Positions 29,392 through 38,129 of a stretch of 62,166 nt of DNA are shown here, piece after piece. How positions within the stretch are numbered: the stretch's first letter is position 1; every line of letters starts with the position of its first letter. The notes under the pieces are model-generated. The model was given only the letters and a program-made list of their open reading frames with translations, searched no databases and was not told the DNA's origin. Source of the stretch: a bacterium (GTDB lineage Bacteria; Zhuqueibacterota; Zhuqueibacteria; Residuimicrobiales; Residuimicrobiaceae); the NCBI GenBank assembly GCA_029565685.1, contig JAKQNR010000046.1:1-62166 (forward strand). Direction: 5' to 3'. Made by a program: the position numbers and the translations under genes.

Positions 29392-29419
29392 AGAAAGCGC
29401 AGGGCCTCCTGCGCTTTCT
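29392..29419 (-). terminator. Perfect hairpin after the EF-G-like gene
   Basis: A perfect 12-bp inverted repeat (AGAAAGCGCAGG / CCTGCGCTTTCT) with a 4-nt loop starts 11 nt after the stop of the minus-strand EF-G-like gene. There is no long T-run after it, so efficient intrinsic termination is uncertain. The rest of the 198-nt gap holds the 5' region of the HIT gene. Confidence 0.5.
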
Positions 29420-29430
29420 GGCTTGCAGGT

Positions 29431-31506
29431 CTATTGTTTTTCCGCCTGTGCTTCCTGAATGACTTTGACCTCCACCTCTTTGGGCATCGGATCATAGTGG
29501 GATAGTTTCCGAGTATAGCTGGCGCGGCCCGAGGTCAGGGAGCGCAGGGTGGAGGCGTAGTTGTGCAGCTCGGCCAACGGAACTTTGGCTTTGACCATTT
29601 GGAACCGGCCGCGCGCCTCGATGCCGAGGATGCGGCCCCGCCGGCTGTTGAGATCGCCCATGATGTCGCCCATGCTCTCCTCCGGACATTTCACCTCCAC
29701 ATCGTAGATGGGCTCCAGAAGAATGGGCTTGGCCGAGGTGATGCACATCTTGAACACTTCGCGGCCGGCGATCTGGAACGCGATGTCCTTCGAGTCCACC
29801 GGGTGCTCCTTGCCGTCGTAGACAATGGCCTTGACGTCCACAATTTTATAGCCGGCGATGGCGCCTTCCTCCAGCAACTGGCGCACACCCTTTTCGATGG
29901 AGGGGATGAACGGGCCGGAGATGGCGCCGCCGACGATCTGGCTTTCGAACTCGAATCCGGCGCCGCGCGGCAGGGGTTCGATGCGCATCCATACTTCGGC
30001 GAACTGGCCGGCGCCGCCGGTCTGTTTCTTGTGACGGTATTTTTCATCCGCCTTGCCGGTGATGGTCTCGCGATAGGGGATCTTGGGCTTCTTTTGTTCC
30101 ACTTCCACGCCGTAACGCTCTTTCAGCCGCTGAATGATGACCGCCAGATGGGTATCGCCCTGACCGGACAACACCGTCTGTTTCAATTCAGGATTGATTT
30201 CCACGGTAAAGCTGGGATCGGTCTCATGCAGCGTATGCAGGCCGGTCGAGATCTTGTCTTCGTCGCCTTTACTTTTAGGCGCCACCGCCACTTGCACCAC
30301 CGGTTCCGGAAATTCGATGGCCGGCAGTTTGATCGTCGAACGCTTGTCCGCCAGGGTGTCGTTGGTGTGGGTGTTTTTAAGCTTCACCAGCGCGCCGATG
30401 TCGCCGGCTTTGAGCAGCCCGATCTCTTTGCGGTTCTTGCCCGTAAGTTCGTAGATCTGGCCTATTTTTTCCGTGATCCCCTGGGTCGTGTTCGCCACCT
30501 CATCGCCCGATTTCACCTGGCCGGAATAGACGCGGATCAGCGACAGCTCTCCCACGTGCATCTCCGACAGCGTCTTGAACACAAAAGCGCTGAATGAGGG
30601 CGAGTTCAACTCCACTTTCACCTCTTTGCCGGCGTTGTCTGCGGCAAAGACCGGGCCGCGATCCGCGGGTGATGGGCCATAGCTGCCGATAAAGTCCAGC
30701 AGCGGCTGGATGCCATAGTTCTTGGCGGCGGCGCCGCAGAGCACCGGATAGATTTTGCACGCCGCAATGCCGCTGGCCAGACCCTTGTTGATCTCCTCTT
30801 CGCTCAGTTCGCCGGCTTCGAAATATTTTTCCAGAATGGCGTCGTCGCTTTCGGCGATCTTTTCAATCAAAGCGCCGCGCAGGGCTTTGGCTTTGTCGAG
30901 CAAGTCCGCGGGTATCTCTTCGACCTTGGTCTTGCCGCTCTGATCCGTCAGAAAGGTGATTTTTTTCATCGACAGCAGATCAATCAGACTGTCGAACCCC
31001 TCGGCCTCCTGGACCGGGAATTGCGCGGCCACCACGTTGTTGCCATAGCTTTCCTGCGCCTGGCTCAGCGTCTGTTCAAAGTTCGAGTGTTCCCGATCGA
31101 TCCGGTTGACGAAAAACAGACGCGGCAGTTTATATTTGTCGCATATTTCCACCACCGTCTCCGTGCCCACCTCCACGCCGGAATAGGCGTCCAGCAGGAC
31201 CACCGCCAGGTCGCTGACGCGCATGCCGCAGAGCACTTCCCCGATAAAGTCCGGGCGCCCGGGCAAGTCCAGTATGTTGATCTTGTTCTTTTTCCAGTCC
31301 ATGGTCATCAGTGCGGAGCTGATGGATATTTTGCGTTCGATTTCATCGCTGCGATAATCGGATACCGTAGTGCCGTCGTCCACACGGCCGAATCGGGTGG
31401 TGATGCCGGCGGAAAAAAGCATGGCCTCCGCCACCGTCGATTTGCCGGTGGACTGATGCGAAACGAGGCAGATATTGCGGATGTCGCTGGGACTAAAATC
31501 TTTCAC
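29431..31506 (-). CDS. EF-G-like translational GTPase, atypical
   Basis: 691-residue protein with the five-domain layout of elongation factor G, most like the EF-G-like group found beside a canonical FusA. The P-loop is SHQSTGKST (about 16-24). The G3 motif reads DLPGRPDF (80-87) instead of DTPGHVDF, so the catalytic His is Arg, and G4 is NRID (134-137) instead of NKxD. Domains IV and V (VGGAISGPFIPSIEKGVRQ, then SMGDIMGDLNSRRGRILG) are conserved. It therefore probably binds GTP but may hydrolyse it in an unusual way. ATG 31506 follows GGAGGA. Stands alone between the HIT and acyl-CoA-ligase-like genes. Confidence 0.88.
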   Translation of the reverse strand: MKDFSPSDIRNICLVSHQSTGKSTVAEAMLFSAGITTRFGRVDDGTTVSDYRSDEIERKISISSALMTMDWKKNKINILDLPGRPDFIGEVLCGMRVSDLAVVLLDAYSGVEVGTETVVEICDKYKLPRLFFVNRIDREHSNFEQTLSQAQESYGNNVVAAQFPVQEAEGFDSLIDLLSMKKITFLTDQSGKTKVEEIPADLLDKAKALRGALIEKIAESDDAILEKYFEAGELSEEEINKGLASGIAACKIYPVLCGAAAKNYGIQPLLDFIGSYGPSPADRGPVFAADNAGKEVKVELNSPSFSAFVFKTLSEMHVGELSLIRVYSGQVKSGDEVANTTQGITEKIGQIYELTGKNRKEIGLLKAGDIGALVKLKNTHTNDTLADKRSTIKLPAIEFPEPVVQVAVAPKSKGDEDKISTGLHTLHETDPSFTVEINPELKQTVLSGQGDTHLAVIIQRLKERYGVEVEQKKPKIPYRETITGKADEKYRHKKQTGGAGQFAEVWMRIEPLPRGAGFEFESQIVGGAISGPFIPSIEKGVRQLLEEGAIAGYKIVDVKAIVYDGKEHPVDSKDIAFQIAGREVFKMCITSAKPILLEPIYDVEVKCPEESMGDIMGDLNSRRGRILGIEARGRFQMVKAKVPLAELHNYASTLRSLTSGRASYTRKLSHYDPMPKEVEVKVIQEAQAEKQ

Positions 31507-31579
31507 ATCGTCCTCCTGTTGTCAACGCACATGTCTGCGCGTTCTTTGGATGGTTAGAATAATATTTGCAATGGTCTAT

Positions 31580-33121
31580 TTATTTCGATTCTTTCGGCCC
31601 CTGGCGCCCTGTCGCCGCTCGTTTACGCAGCTGATGCTTTAACACGCGTCCGGTGGGACTCTTGGGCAGTTGATCGCAGAACTCGATATAGCGCGGTGAT
31701 TTGTAAAAGGGCAGATTGTTGCGGCAAAAGTCGATCAGCTCCTCTGAACCGCAGGTGCCGCCCGGTTTACGCACCACGTAGGCCTTGACCTCTGATCCTT
31801 GTACGGAATCCGGCGTCGCCACTACAGCCACTTCGGCCACTTCGAAATGCTGTTTGAGGATCGCCTCCACCTCAAAGGAGTAAATATGAAACCCGCCTTT
31901 GATGATGATGTCGTCCTTGCGCTCCTGAATAAAGAGATAATGATCCTCGTCGAGATAACCCATGTCGCCGGAGAACAGCCAGCCGTTTTTCAATCGTTCC
32001 GCCGTCTGTTGGGGATAACCGTAATAGCCGGTCATGTTGCTCGGGCTGTTGATCCAGATCTCGCCGATCTGATTGGGCCGCAGCGGGGCGCCCTGTTCAT
32101 CGCGAATCTGGATGTCGACGCCGATCAAGGGCAGGCCGACGGAGCCGATTTTGCGATCCAGGTTCAACCGGTGGGCGCTGACCAGCGGCCCGGCCTCGGT
32201 GAGGCCGTAGCTTTCAAGGATCAGGGTGTTGAATTTCGATTCAAATGCGTGCAAAACCTCCGTCGCTAAATAACCGCCGTAGCTGAGGCAGAGCTTGAGG
32301 GAGGGCGTTTCCGCCGGGACCTGCGTGCAGTCCGCCAGAGCGCGGAACATGCCCGGCGCAGCCGGCAGAAAGGTCACCCGGTTGGCCGCGATCATCTCGA
32401 TCACCGAGGCGGCGACGAATTTGGGCGCCAGCACCAGCGTAGCGGCGCTGATAAAAACGGCGTTCATCGCCAGCGTCTGTCCCAGCGGATGGAACAGCGG
32501 CATGACGCCCGCCACTTTATCCTCGGCCGTCAGGTGGAACATTTCGCAGCAGGTCGCCGCGTTGCTCTCCAGCGCCGCGTAAGACAATACTGCACCCAGC
32601 TCCTCTTCCGATGATCCCATGGTATAGCAGATCACGGCTGGATCTTGCTCTGCAACCGCACACGGCTCCGCCATCGGCTGAGATTGCGCCATCAGACGGG
32701 TCAGCGGCACGCAGGAGGCGGGCATTCTATCGCCTAGGATGATGACCTGCCCGCAGCCCGGGCTCTCTCTGACCGCCTTCAACACATGCGGTAAAAAGCC
32801 GGTCCATGAGATGATGGCTTTGGCCCCGCTCTGCTGTAAATAGTAGGCCAAGGCCTTTTGATGGCTCATGATGTTGAGCGGTACGGGTACAGCGCCGAGG
32901 TAGAGGGTGGCATAATAACTGATGGGGAAGTGGGGCAGGTTGGGCAGCATGATGGCGACCCGGTCGCCCTGAGCTACCCCCAAGGAGTGCAGCCCCGCTG
33001 CGAGGCGTTTAACCGCCTCCAACAAACGTCCATATTCTATTTTTTGATCGCCGAACACCAGGGCGATCTGCTCTGGCATTTTGTTTGCTGATTTGACAAA
33101 ATGTGATATGAGCGACGACAA
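31580..33121 (-). CDS. AMP-binding acyl-CoA ligase-like protein with altered P-loop
   Basis: 513-residue member of the ANL adenylating family, most like long-chain acyl-CoA ligases. Motifs ESYGLTEAGP, SGDMGYLDED, ERKDDIIIKGG and the C-terminal catalytic Lys region PKSPTGRVLKHQL are conserved. The nucleotide-phosphate loop, normally YTSGTTGxPKG, reads YTMGSSEEELGA (about 166-177) and lacks the conserved Thr-Gly and Lys. The fold should form, but adenylation may be weak or lost. Divergent from the ctpA-like gene over a 187-nt gap. Confidence 0.85.
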   Translation of the reverse strand: MSSLISHFVKSANKMPEQIALVFGDQKIEYGRLLEAVKRLAAGLHSLGVAQGDRVAIMLPNLPHFPISYYATLYLGAVPVPLNIMSHQKALAYYLQQSGAKAIISWTGFLPHVLKAVRESPGCGQVIILGDRMPASCVPLTRLMAQSQPMAEPCAVAEQDPAVICYTMGSSEEELGAVLSYAALESNAATCCEMFHLTAEDKVAGVMPLFHPLGQTLAMNAVFISAATLVLAPKFVAASVIEMIAANRVTFLPAAPGMFRALADCTQVPAETPSLKLCLSYGGYLATEVLHAFESKFNTLILESYGLTEAGPLVSAHRLNLDRKIGSVGLPLIGVDIQIRDEQGAPLRPNQIGEIWINSPSNMTGYYGYPQQTAERLKNGWLFSGDMGYLDEDHYLFIQERKDDIIIKGGFHIYSFEVEAILKQHFEVAEVAVVATPDSVQGSEVKAYVVRKPGGTCGSEELIDFCRNNLPFYKSPRYIEFCDQLPKSPTGRVLKHQLRKRAATGRQGPKESK

Positions 33122-33308
33122 ATTTGAGCCTGTGGATTTATATTCTCGTAAGGGCGGCGTCCATTTTTAAGCGTAAAACCGCACGATTGCATGAGAAAGC
33201 GATTGAATTTATCAGAAACGTTCTTTAAATTCATAAGTCGTGTAAGTTACTTCTAAAGAGCGAAAATGTCAAGAAATTTTTATTCTTCATAGGGTAAGGT
33301 GGATTATT

Positions 33309-34832
33309 TTGTCTAAAGCCGGCGGAAAAAACAGCTTTCAGACCGGACGGTGGATGATCGTTCTGGTTCTGCTCGGCATCATTGGTATGGGCCCTGAACG
33401 GATTCTGCGCGCCGGTCAGACCGCAATCAACAAAATGGTCATTTTCACCATGGTGCTGGAAAAGATCGAACGCTTTTATATTGCTGAGCGCGATCCCAAT
33501 GAGTTGATGGAACAGGCCATTCGAGGCCTGGTGTCGGACCTGGATCCCCATTCCAGCTACCTGTCGGCTGCGGAGTACAACGACTGGAAACGGCGCTCGC
33601 AGAGCTATTCGGGCGTCGGCCTGAACTACCGGGTTCAATCCGGAGGGCTGGTCGTCACCTCAGTGCTCAACAACAGCCCGGCGGAGGAGAAAGGCGTGCG
33701 CGCCGGCGACCGAATCCTGCGCGTGGACGGCAAAATGGTCGAATATCTCGATGCCGCTGACCTGGACGCCATTCTGCAGGACGATAGCCGGCCCAGCGTG
33801 AAACTGCAGATCGAGCGCACCGGCGCCGGCCTCCTGACCGTGGAGCTGATGAAACGTTATCTGGTGCTCCCCAGCATCGCCGCTGCCTTTATGATCACCG
33901 ACTCTACCGGCTATATCAAGATCACCCGTTTTACCGAAGCCACGGCTGCTGAATTGGATCGTACCATGACGGAACTGGGCCGGCAGGCGCCCAAAAGCCT
34001 ATTGCTGGACCTACGCGACAATCCCGGCGGTCTGCTGATCAGCGCGGTGCAAATAGCCGATCGTTTTCTTCGCCCCGACCGAGTGATCGTCAGCACCGCC
34101 GGCCGCACCGCAGAGTCCTCTTCCCGGCATGTTTCCACCCACAACCGGAAATATCCGCCTTTGCCCATGATCGTTCTGGTCAACGAAGCGTCGGCCAGCG
34201 ATTCGGAAATTCTTGCCGCCGCGCTGCAGGAATGGGACCGGGCTCTGATCGTCGGCCGCCCCACCTTTGGCAAAGGCTCGGTGCAGACTGAATACACGTT
34301 TCAGGACGGGTCGGCGCTGTTGCTGACCACCGCGATCTATTTCACGCCTCTGGGCCGCTCCCTGCAGAAAATCAAAGACGATGCATCTGGAGGCAAAAGC
34401 TACCGAACTCCCAAAGGCCGAATAGTGCAGGCTGAGACCGGTGTTCATCCAGATGTGCTGCTGGATGCGGATCAGCCCGCCATGTCCGAGACGCTGAAAA
34501 AAATCCTCATGGCGCCGGAAAATCCGCTGCTTCGTTTTGTCGAATCCAAATCCTCTACGCAGCTCTCTTCCAACGCGCTTTCGTTTTGCCGTCATTATTC
34601 GGTCAGCGAAACAATGCTGCAATCTTTTTATGAGGCGATGAAACGCGAGGGTTTTGCCTTTTCCAACCGCGACCGCCGGCAAAGCGATCAGCTGGTCCGC
34701 TTTCTACTCAAACGCGAGATCGCCGGCCTTAACTGGGGCGAAGAGGGGCGCGCCATGGTCACTGCTTTCAGCGATCAGCAGGTGCACAAAAGCCTTACCT
34801 ATTTGAACAAGGCTCGCGCTCTGACTTTTTAG
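33309..34832 (+). CDS. Carboxy-terminal processing protease, S41 family
   Basis: 507-residue periplasmic-facing serine protease of the CtpA/Prc group. It has an N-terminal membrane anchor (WMIVLVLLGIIGMG), the family's pre-PDZ region (LDPHSSYLSAAEY), a PDZ domain (about 103-182) and the S41 catalytic domain. The Ser/Lys dyad is visible in NEASASDSE (Ser297 likely) and FGKGSVQ (Lys322). TTG 33309 is the start, behind AAGGTGG. A C-terminal extension of ~110 residues lacks an obvious domain. Confidence 0.92.
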   Translation: MSKAGGKNSFQTGRWMIVLVLLGIIGMGPERILRAGQTAINKMVIFTMVLEKIERFYIAERDPNELMEQAIRGLVSDLDPHSSYLSAAEYNDWKRRSQSYSGVGLNYRVQSGGLVVTSVLNNSPAEEKGVRAGDRILRVDGKMVEYLDAADLDAILQDDSRPSVKLQIERTGAGLLTVELMKRYLVLPSIAAAFMITDSTGYIKITRFTEATAAELDRTMTELGRQAPKSLLLDLRDNPGGLLISAVQIADRFLRPDRVIVSTAGRTAESSSRHVSTHNRKYPPLPMIVLVNEASASDSEILAAALQEWDRALIVGRPTFGKGSVQTEYTFQDGSALLLTTAIYFTPLGRSLQKIKDDASGGKSYRTPKGRIVQAETGVHPDVLLDADQPAMSETLKKILMAPENPLLRFVESKSSTQLSSNALSFCRHYSVSETMLQSFYEAMKREGFAFSNRDRRQSDQLVRFLLKREIAGLNWGEEGRAMVTAFSDQQVHKSLTYLNKARALTF

Positions 34833-35026
34833 GCTGTTGCATGCCTCTGGTCAAGCTTTTTAAATTAACCGTTTGATTATCATAGGATTGAAGCGCTGAG
34901 GCCGGATCGAATAAAATTCACTTGATAAAATGATGGATTAATCGTATGTTTACTGGCCTGTTTCCGGCCAGCAAAATTCCTGGCTGGCGATGAGCATAAC
35001 GACAGGCGGAGACAGTCCGGTAACGA

Positions 35027-35980
35027 ATGGATCAACCGACAACACCACACAAGCCCAAAATTCTGATTGTGGATGACATTCCGGTCAACATTCAGTTGTT
35101 GCAGAATTATCTGGGTTCCGGGGGATATCAAACCGTGACGGCGTCCAACGGCGAGGAGGCCTTGGCGCGCGTCAAGGAGACGAGGCCGGACATGGTGCTG
35201 CTCGATGTCATGATGCCCAAGCTGGACGGTTTTGAGACCTGCCGCATGCTGAAAAAAAACGAAGACACCAGCTATATTCCGGTCATCATGGTCACCGCGC
35301 TCAATGAGCTGGAGGACAAGATCAAGGGCATCGAGGCGGGCGCGGATGATTTCATCAGCAAGCCGTTCAACCGGCTGGAGCTGCTGGCCAGGGTGAAATC
35401 GCTGTTGCGGGTCAAATTTCTTCACGATCAATTGCAGGAAAAGGTGACGCAGCTCGAGTTGGCGAAAGAGCGGCTGCGCGAAATGGCGGTGACCGACGGC
35501 CTGACCCAGCTGTACAATTACCGCTATTTCCGCGAGTATCTCGACCAGGAGATCCGCCGCGCCGCCCGTCATCATTTTTTCGTCTCCCTGGTGATGGTCG
35601 ATATCGATTTTTTCAAGCATTATAACGATCAGCACGGTCATCCGGCGGGCGACCAGGTGTTGCGCGGCATCGCCAAGCTGATGCGCGACAACATCCGCAG
35701 CATCGATGTGGCGGTGCGTTACGGCGGCGAAGAGTTCGTCATGGTTCTGCCGGAGACCAACCGCAGCCAAGCGTGCGTGGTCGCGGAAAAGATCCGGCGC
35801 ATGGTCGAGAAGCAGCGTTTCCCCCATGAGGAACAGCAGCCCAACGGCAATTTGACCATCAGCGTGGGCCTGGCGGTTTTTCCAGAGGACGCGACCGAGG
35901 GGGAGGAACTGATTAAAAAAGCCGACCTGCGCCTGTACATAGCCAAGGGCCAGGGGCGCAATAAAGTGGTCTCTCAGTAA
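35027..35980 (+). CDS. Response regulator with GGDEF domain (PleD-like)
   Basis: 317-residue diguanylate cyclase: receiver domain (1-125, phosphoacceptor D60 in MVLLDVMMP, K112 in SKPF) joined by a coiled linker to a GGDEF domain (about 150-317). The active site is intact as GGEEF (233-237), and an inhibitory I-site RSID lies five residues before it (224-227), so it should make c-di-GMP under product control. It heads a five-gene signalling operon; the kinase gene starts 14 nt later. Confidence 0.94.
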   Translation: MDQPTTPHKPKILIVDDIPVNIQLLQNYLGSGGYQTVTASNGEEALARVKETRPDMVLLDVMMPKLDGFETCRMLKKNEDTSYIPVIMVTALNELEDKIKGIEAGADDFISKPFNRLELLARVKSLLRVKFLHDQLQEKVTQLELAKERLREMAVTDGLTQLYNYRYFREYLDQEIRRAARHHFFVSLVMVDIDFFKHYNDQHGHPAGDQVLRGIAKLMRDNIRSIDVAVRYGGEEFVMVLPETNRSQACVVAEKIRRMVEKQRFPHEEQQPNGNLTISVGLAVFPEDATEGEELIKKADLRLYIAKGQGRNKVVSQ

Positions 35981-35994
35981 GCGATGAGGCAGCC

Positions 35995-37488
35995 GTGACC
36001 AATTGGATCGGACAACAGCTGAAAAGCAAATTATTTCGTAAACTGTTTCTGTCCACGTTTGCGACGACGCTGTTGCCGCTGTTGGTGATGACGTTTTTCT
36101 GGCTGCAGAGCAAGGGCGGCGCGCGGGTGCCGCTGTTTCCCGAATTTTTCAGCGTGATCGTTCTGGCGTTGCTGCTGGCGGGCAGTGTGGCTTTTTTTCT
36201 TTCCAAGAACATCACCTCGCCGATCTCCGACCTGACCAAAAGCGCCACCGAGATCGCCCGCGGCAATTTCCAGCACGAGATCAAGGTAGAATCGGACGAT
36301 GAGATCGGCCGGCTCGGCCGTCTGTTCAATTACATGACCACGGAACTGCGGCGGCTCGATAAAATGAACCTGGCCAAAATCATCGCCGAACGCAACAAGA
36401 CCCAGACCATTATCAAGAACATCGCCGACGGCGTCATTGTCACGGATCCGCAGTCGCGGATTCTTATCCTCAACGCAGCGGCGGAGAGCTGGTTCGATCT
36501 GCGCCAGGAGAAGGCGTTCGATCATCCGTTGCGCGAGTGGATCAAAGAGCCCACCCTGCTGCAGCTCATTCAGGATGCGGTGAAAAACAGGCAGACGGCC
36601 CTCTCCGTCGCCGAGATCACGCTGAAAAAGCGCGGCGACTGGAAGCCGCGGATTCTGCAGGCCAAATCGGCGCGGGTGCAGCAGGAGAGCGGCGATCTGA
36701 TCGGCATTGTGACCATTCTGCGGGACATCACCCAGCAGAAGGAGATCGACAAGATGAAGACCGAGCTGGTGTCCATGGTGGCGCACGAATTGCGCTCGCC
36801 GCTCACCAGCATCTCGGGGTTCAGCGAGCTGATGCTCGATTCAGACATCACCCGGCGGCAGTCGACCGAGTACGCCTCGATCATCCTGAAAGAGTCCAAT
36901 CGTCTGTCCGAATTGATCAACAAGTTTCTCGATATCTCCCGCATCGAATCCGGCCGCATCCAGCCCAAGATGGCGGAGTTGGATCTGCTCGAGACCGTGC
37001 AGGTGGTGGTGGGCAGCAACTCCTATTTGGCGGACAAGAAGGGGATCCAGGTGGAGGTGACGGCGCCGGAGGGACTGTCCCCGGTCTGGGCCGACGGCGG
37101 CATGATCGAGCAGGTGGTCCTCAACCTGTTCTCTAACGCAGTCAAATACAGTCCGGAGAACAAGCGCGTGGACCTGATGCTGCGGCAGACGGAGAACGAG
37201 GTGATTCTGGAGGTGCGCGACCAGGGCTACGGCATTCCGGTCAAATCGCTTCCGCGTATTTTTGATAAATTTTACCGGGTCACGGATCACGAGCAGGTGC
37301 GCAATCAGACCGGCACCGGATTGGGCCTGGCCATGGTCAAGCAAATCGTCGAATTGCACGGCGGTAGGGTGGAGGTGGAGAGTGAAGAAAATCGCGGCTC
37401 TGTCTTCTCTGTTTTTCTTCCCAAGCTGAGCGCCAACCCCGGCGCAGGGGTTTCTCAGCCTGAGGATGCGGAGATGATCATCCGCTAA
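35995..37488 (+). CDS. Membrane sensor histidine kinase (HAMP-PAS)
   Basis: 497-residue kinase. Two hydrophobic segments (about 17-37 and 50-70) are separated by only a dozen residues, so almost no periplasmic sensor is present. Then follow a HAMP domain (about 70-122), a PAS domain (about 130-245), HisKA with the phosphorylated His264 in MVAHELRSPL and a HATPase domain (NLFSNAVKYSPE, DQGYGIP, GTGLGLAM). Starts at GTG 35995 behind GATGAGG. Second gene of the signalling operon; the response regulator follows 22 nt later. Confidence 0.94.
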   Translation: MTNWIGQQLKSKLFRKLFLSTFATTLLPLLVMTFFWLQSKGGARVPLFPEFFSVIVLALLLAGSVAFFLSKNITSPISDLTKSATEIARGNFQHEIKVESDDEIGRLGRLFNYMTTELRRLDKMNLAKIIAERNKTQTIIKNIADGVIVTDPQSRILILNAAAESWFDLRQEKAFDHPLREWIKEPTLLQLIQDAVKNRQTALSVAEITLKKRGDWKPRILQAKSARVQQESGDLIGIVTILRDITQQKEIDKMKTELVSMVAHELRSPLTSISGFSELMLDSDITRRQSTEYASIILKESNRLSELINKFLDISRIESGRIQPKMAELDLLETVQVVVGSNSYLADKKGIQVEVTAPEGLSPVWADGGMIEQVVLNLFSNAVKYSPENKRVDLMLRQTENEVILEVRDQGYGIPVKSLPRIFDKFYRVTDHEQVRNQTGTGLGLAMVKQIVELHGGRVEVESEENRGSVFSVFLPKLSANPGAGVSQPEDAEMIIR

Positions 37489-37510
37489 CGCATGAAGAGG
37501 AATCTCCCCC

Positions 37511-38122
37511 ATGAAGAAAGGTAAAGTCCTGCTGGTCGATGACAACACCGACATGGAGCTCATCGGCGAACGCATCTTCGCTCGGGCCGGTTTTGACTAT
37601 CTTTCCGCCCGCAACGGACACGAGGGATTGGAACTGGCCAAAAGCGCCCGGCCGGACATCATCGTGCTCGACTATATGCTGCCGGACATCAACGGGACGC
37701 AGTTTCTGCGCCTGATCCACAACGAAAGCGAATACGCCGGCCTGCGCGGCATTCCGGTCGTGGTGCTCACCGCACGCACCGATTACATCGAGGATCTGGA
37801 CGAATGTTTTCGCATGGGGTTGCATGCTTTTTTGAACAAGCCGTTCGGTCATCGCGAACTGGTGAACATCATCGACAGCATACTGCGTTATACGCAAATT
37901 CAGCCGTCCGCTCCCCCGTCCCCGCGTCCCGCGCAAGATGCGCCGCCGGCCTTTGACACCCGCCGCCTCGAGGAACTGCGCTTGATCGGCCAGACCATCG
38001 CCCGGCTGAGCAAGGAGTTGCGCGACGAAACCGTACAGCTGAACGAACAGCAGCGCATGGATGTGCATGCGGTCTATACCAGCAGCAAGCGCCTGGTCGC
38101 CCTGCTGGAAACATCCGTTTAG
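37511..38122 (+). CDS. Response regulator with short C-terminal helix region
   Basis: 203-residue protein: receiver domain (1-125, phosphoacceptor D54 in IIVLDYMLP, conserved Lys in NKPFG), a Pro-rich linker (SAPPSPRPAQDAPP) and a ~60-residue predicted helical tail without a known DNA-binding or enzymatic domain. It may act as a phosphorelay intermediate or protein-interaction switch. ATG 37511 follows GAGG. Third gene of the operon, 7 nt before the second kinase. Confidence 0.9.
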   Translation: MKKGKVLLVDDNTDMELIGERIFARAGFDYLSARNGHEGLELAKSARPDIIVLDYMLPDINGTQFLRLIHNESEYAGLRGIPVVVLTARTDYIEDLDECFRMGLHAFLNKPFGHRELVNIIDSILRYTQIQPSAPPSPRPAQDAPPAFDTRRLEELRLIGQTIARLSKELRDETVQLNEQQRMDVHAVYTSSKRLVALLETSV

Positions 38123-38129
38123 CAGGATC

